This document shows positions 33,342 through 36,640 of a DNA stretch of 36,640 bases, piece after piece. This DNA is from Leptolyngbyaceae cyanobacterium HOT.MB2.61 (lineage in GTDB: Bacteria > Cyanobacteriota > Cyanobacteriia > Leptolyngbyales > Leptolyngbyaceae). The DNA is taken from assembly GCA_023511615.1 (NCBI GenBank), contig JAIMBL010000021.1, positions 1 through 36,640 of the forward strand, in the 5' to 3' direction. Made by a program: the position numbers and the translations under genes. Numbering within the stretch: position 1 is the first letter of the stretch; every line of letters begins with the position of its first letter. The notes under the pieces are model-generated. The model was not told the DNA's origin. It saw nothing but the letters and a program-made list of their open reading frames with translations, and searched no databases.

Positions 33342-33516
33342 TTCGGTGTGTGGGCGCAGGTACAGAAGCACGTGAAGTCAGCGTTTTCAAACAGGGTGCA
33401 GGGGTGAAATCTCTCCTGGCGACAGCTATACCTGAAGATGTGTTGTCTGAGAATCAGATGGACATCCAGGCATCTGGAATCTTGCAACCCAAGGTTGAAG
33501 ATGACCATCGGAACAA

Positions 33517-35919
33517 TTACTTAAATGGCACAAAACCGTAGCCTGTCGGCGATCGCAAATCCGGTTGAACTCTGACCAGCACGCCAATTTCAGGAACAAG
33601 CTGGCGTTCACCGGAGGGCAGAAACTGAATCGATCCACTGGCTCCCTGCACGGAAAAATCGGGGCTCCTGAGGATGTCTTTCAACCCCTCGCGAGTCTGG
33701 CTTTGCCGGAGGGCGGTGGCAATTGTCCATACCGCGTCATAGGACATGGCTGTGCGCCAGTTCACTTTACCCCCCCAGCGCTGGATAGCAAGGTGAGGAA
33801 AGGGATTCTCCGTTAACACAGCAGGATGCCAGGGAACCACTAAGGTCAAACCGTTGACAGCAGCTTTCCCGGACAGGGTTTCAGCCGTATAGGGAGTTGG
33901 GCTGCCAAACAGGGGAAGCCTGCCCTGATTAGCCTGGGCGATTTCTACCACTTTATGAACCCGATCCACGTGGGGAGCCAGCAGCAAAGTGTTAGCTCCA
34001 CGGCTCATGATTTGAGCGATCGCGGCATGGGGTTCAAAATTGAGATCGGAAAAGTCACAATTGACGTTGACAAAGGTGATTTTCTTCTCCAGTAGAGCAG
34101 TTGTGAATTGGTTTCGAAAAGACTCATTATCTGGAGCAGCCTCATCTGAACAGATAGCCACTTTCGCTTGCGGAACGGTTTGGCGAATGTACTCTGCCAG
34201 TTTATCGGCAACATACCAGATGCTGGGAACCATGCGAAAAATATACTTGCCGCTGGAGGAGAGCTTGTCAGAAAAACTGGTGGGGGTAATCATGGGTAAG
34301 CCGCCCTGATTGTAAACAGGAGCCGCTGCCACAGAAGCATCACTGGCGTTGTGCCCAATTACCGCTAAGATACGCGGGGCTTTGACAAAGGTGGCAGCAA
34401 GGCGTTTGGCAACTTCAGGTTGGTTCTCGTCATTGGCAACGATGACTTTTAACGGTTTTCCCTGAATGCCACCCCTGAGATTGATTTCATCCTGGGCCTG
34501 AGCGATACCGCGCAACATTTCCTGGGCCACATTCAGATTGCTGCCAATGGGAACTACCACTGCCACTTTAAAGGCGGGGCGATCGCCAATTCGAGCATTG
34601 TTGAGGTAAATCACCGTTTCTGGATCATTGCGATTTTGGCGCAGGGAATTTTCAAATTTGCTGACGGCTTGCGGGTAGTCTTTCCACCCGAATGCCTGCA
34701 CACCCGCAATTTTGTCTGGTGTCTGGACAGATGGAATCAACATCTTTTCTCCCTGACTGAGGCGGTTACGAAACTGAATCGTATCTACCGTAAATGAAGC
34801 ACTGATTGCGGCGATCGCGGCACCCGCTCCAGCCAGAGCCATTTTTCGCCAATTTGCAGGGCGGGGATATTTCAGCTCAGGTGCTAATGGATTTTGAACA
34901 ATCACTGGCAGCCAGGAAGCACAGGGAAACTCCTGCTCCATGTCTTTCCTCAACCGCAATCGAGCAATTTGAACCGCGGTATAAAACGGTTCTCCTCGCG
35001 CAAAGGTTTCCAGAAAATAGCGGGCAAATCGCTGGGCAACTACATCGGGAATCGGTTCCCGCATCACAATCATGTAGGGAATCTTTAAATCAGTCAGGTC
35101 GCGAGTCAGCCCCAGTCCATCGCAGGAGTTAAAAATGGCCAGTTGCAAGCCACGGGCGATCGCCCGTCGCAAGGCATCTTTCAGTTCATCCAGGGTCAGG
35201 CTTTCCTGAGCGTTAATGTAGATTCGTCCCTGTTCTCCCCAGGTTTCACTGTGTCCGGCAAAGAAGAGGATATCCCAGGGCTGCTTCCAGAGATGGTCAT
35301 CAATCTGGTGGCGATCAGGTTCCACCAGAAATGTCACTGCAGCTCTCGGTAGCGCTTCCAACAACTGGCGGTCTGCCTGGATATTGAGGTCAGCGTTGTT
35401 TCCTAAAATTGCCAGAATCTTGACCGGGCTTCTGAGCTGCTTAGAGTAAGGTTCTGTTTCAGCACACAGAGTAATTTCAGCCTGGGGATAGCATTCTTGA
35501 AAAAAGCTCCACAAATGCCAGGGAAATCGCCATAATTGAGAATTTTGAGTTTGCAAAATGAACCGTGCTGGTTCAGATGCACCGATCGCTCTGAGTAATT
35601 TTCGCTCCAAACTGCGCACCGCTGGCTGATTCAACCACTCGTTTAAACCCGCCTCCAGCACTCTCGCCGCAGTTTCGCATTCTTCTACTTTAGAAACATT
35701 CGTGACCTGAGAGGGTGGAACAGTAATGCGTTGAATAACTCCCAGGCGGCGATAAATATTTTGCCACTGGTAGTAATATTTATGGATTTGGGGCGCAGGC
35801 GGAAACTTTCCCCGCACTTCCCGGTACTGGGATCGAGTGGTTTCCCAGATTCGAATGGTGACCGGAAACCCCTGTTCAAAGCTACCTTCTTCAATGTTGA
35901 AGACAACCCGTTTAACCAT
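33517..35919 (-). CDS. CHAT protease-transmembrane-periplasmic-binding receptor
   Basis: This 800-aa protein joins three parts. Residues about 85-345 are a CHAT caspase-like domain with a plausible catalytic dyad: His223 in LFFAGHSETWGE and Cys266 in AIFNSCDGLGL. Residues about 359-377 (MALAGAGAAIAAISASF) form the only membrane helix, after a basic NWRKM, which would place CHAT in the cytoplasm. A TPR-like pair (about 403-440, DYPQAVSKFENSL) comes next. Residues about 449-800 are a type-1 periplasmic ligand-binding fold, LivJ-like (FKVAVVVPIGSNLNVAQEMLRG; ILAVIGHNASDASVAAAPVY; MITPTSFSDKL), as in amino-acid binding proteins and receptors. Ligand binding outside could therefore control a protease inside. 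It is 25 bp downstream of the small membrane gene and convergent with the other CHAT gene across 175 bp. Confidence 0.9.
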   Translation of the reverse strand: MVKRVVFNIEEGSFEQGFPVTIRIWETTRSQYREVRGKFPPAPQIHKYYYQWQNIYRRLGVIQRITVPPSQVTNVSKVEECETAARVLEAGLNEWLNQPAVRSLERKLLRAIGASEPARFILQTQNSQLWRFPWHLWSFFQECYPQAEITLCAETEPYSKQLRSPVKILAILGNNADLNIQADRQLLEALPRAAVTFLVEPDRHQIDDHLWKQPWDILFFAGHSETWGEQGRIYINAQESLTLDELKDALRRAIARGLQLAIFNSCDGLGLTRDLTDLKIPYMIVMREPIPDVVAQRFARYFLETFARGEPFYTAVQIARLRLRKDMEQEFPCASWLPVIVQNPLAPELKYPRPANWRKMALAGAGAAIAAISASFTVDTIQFRNRLSQGEKMLIPSVQTPDKIAGVQAFGWKDYPQAVSKFENSLRQNRNDPETVIYLNNARIGDRPAFKVAVVVPIGSNLNVAQEMLRGIAQAQDEINLRGGIQGKPLKVIVANDENQPEVAKRLAATFVKAPRILAVIGHNASDASVAAAPVYNQGGLPMITPTSFSDKLSSSGKYIFRMVPSIWYVADKLAEYIRQTVPQAKVAICSDEAAPDNESFRNQFTTALLEKKITFVNVNCDFSDLNFEPHAAIAQIMSRGANTLLLAPHVDRVHKVVEIAQANQGRLPLFGSPTPYTAETLSGKAAVNGLTLVVPWHPAVLTENPFPHLAIQRWGGKVNWRTAMSYDAVWTIATALRQSQTREGLKDILRSPDFSVQGASGSIQFLPSGERQLVPEIGVLVRVQPDLRSPTGYGFVPFK

Positions 35920-35944
35920 TGGTGTTTACTATCGGAGGGTTTAC

Positions 35945-36457
35945 CTAAGGCTGTTCGCCTGTGCGTATTTCAGGCCGACCCAAATGCTGTAACAATCCAC
36001 CCAGCGTGACCATTATGATTGTAGGAATAAACCAGATGGAAAGCAGCCGTTCCCTGGCAGTTTGCTCTGCTTCCCAATGTCGTCCTGTATTATGACGAAT
36101 TCGCAAAATTTCTCCCTGGACAATTGTTTTAGCCAAAACAGGATTCAACAGCGCATCCATCTCTGTTCCCTTTGGAAACTGGTTGAGTAAATCTCTGGAG
36201 CTACGGATTGGTGCCCTTAACGAAACGATAGGAATCAACCGTTCTTCCTGTCCTTCTACAGTTCCAATTAACCAGTAACGTGCTAAACCATCATCGTCAT
36301 TGTAGACGGCATCTGTTACTGTGAATTTCACAGGACGGTAGAGTGAAGATGTGCTGTAGATTACCAGCCGATTAAAGGCAGACCCTATCCATAGAAAAGT
36401 CCACATCGTTGCCAGGGATATTAAGATTCTGGCAGCCTTGCGACTAAACTTTTTCAT
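35945..36457 (-). CDS. Small two-helix membrane protein of unknown function
   Basis: This 170-aa protein starts at ATG 36457, chosen because AGGAGAAG lies 6 bp upstream; a longer frame from 36508 has no such site. TM1 is about residues 8-28 (ARILISLATMWTFLWIGSAF) and TM2 about 138-158 (LLSIWFIPTIIMVTLGGLL). The about 105 residues between them lie on the other side of the membrane and look beta-rich (VKFTVTDAVYNDDDGLARYW...). This layout resembles DUF3592-type proteins, but I cannot confirm the family. It is the first gene of a two-gene operon with the CHAT receptor (25 bp gap) and may be an accessory or regulator of it, by position only. Confidence 0.78.
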   Translation of the reverse strand: MKKFSRKAARILISLATMWTFLWIGSAFNRLVIYSTSSLYRPVKFTVTDAVYNDDDGLARYWLIGTVEGQEERLIPIVSLRAPIRSSRDLLNQFPKGTEMDALLNPVLAKTIVQGEILRIRHNTGRHWEAEQTARERLLSIWFIPTIIMVTLGGLLQHLGRPEIRTGEQP

Positions 36458-36551
36458 TGAAACTTCTCCTGAGCGTTTGGACAAGTTTGAGCATTTCAAT
36501 TTGAGCATTTCAAATTGTTTTTTGCTGATCCATGTGATGTATCAACGATGG

Positions 36552-36640
36552 TAAGTAGCTGGGTGCAATTAGATTAAAGATAGTTTTGGTGGGTAGAGGG
36601 GGTGAAACCCCCTGCCTGGGGGCAACGCCCCCACTCCCCT
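36552..36640 (+). mobile_element. MITE-like element, second copy (cut by window end)
   Basis: From TA at 36552 the sequence TAAGTAGCTGGGTGCAATTAGATTAAAG matches the element at 14229 nearly base for base through its GC-rich core (GAAACCCCCTGCCTGGGGGC...CACTCCCCT). The right end lies outside the window. It is upstream of the small membrane gene of the CHAT operon. Confidence 0.85.

Noticed and set aside
33350-33541. A 63-codon frame between the two CHAT genes
   Set aside because: It has no ribosome-binding site or domain and overlaps the 3' end of the CHAT receptor gene.

Overview
The window is chromosomal DNA from a cyanobacterium, probably a filamentous Leptolyngbya/Oscillatoriales-type lineage. 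The evidence is the very frequent HIP1 octamer GCGATCGC, a ycf3 photosystem I assembly gene, cyanobacterium-restricted families (DUF2996 and several small conserved proteins), a bilin-GAF-like histidine kinase, and CHAT and filamentous-haemagglutinin-type proteins. No rRNA, tRNA, CRISPR array, phage module or intact transposase gene was seen.

Layout. 1-5.4 kb: an L,D-transpeptidase, an orphan sensor kinase, a Gfo/Idh/MocA dehydrogenase and a large envelope protein with a degenerate YkuD-like core. 5.4-11.2 kb: an envelope/glycosylation stretch with an MgtC/SapB protein 3 bp from a GT-C (GT39-like) membrane glycosyltransferase, then a SAM methyltransferase, a secreted hypothetical and a second GT39-like enzyme. 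11.2-14.7 kb: DUF2996, an alpha/beta hydrolase and two small conserved genes, in a repeat-rich zone holding three copies of a ~122-bp palindromic element (element A), one split by a 114-bp MITE-like insertion. 14.7-20.6 kb: clpS, a CPBP protease, an orphan sugar ABC permease, a PgpH-type 7TM-HD phosphodiesterase and a degenerate ADP-ribosylglycohydrolase-like protein. 20.9-27.7 kb: a secreted peptidoglycan-binding protein, a two-GAF histidine kinase with a receiver-only partner, a zinc-ribbon membrane protein, gatC, ycf3 and a PAS protein.

27.7-36.5 kb is the most unusual part. A TPR-type gene destroyed by three lesions lies divergent to a 4.7-kb reading frame that joins a GT2 glycosyltransferase, a haemagglutinin/TPS secretion domain and a CHAT protease domain. 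Facing it is a second CHAT protein whose predicted architecture (CHAT, one membrane segment, type-1 periplasmic ligand-binding fold) looks like a transmembrane receptor-protease, in an apparent operon with a small two-helix membrane protein. The region could be a ligand-sensing and surface-proteolysis module, but that link is inferred from gene positions only.

Short tandem duplications (7-28 bp) recur through the window. One lies in-frame in a PAS gene and one broke the TPR gene, so local duplication appears to be an active source of change in this genome.
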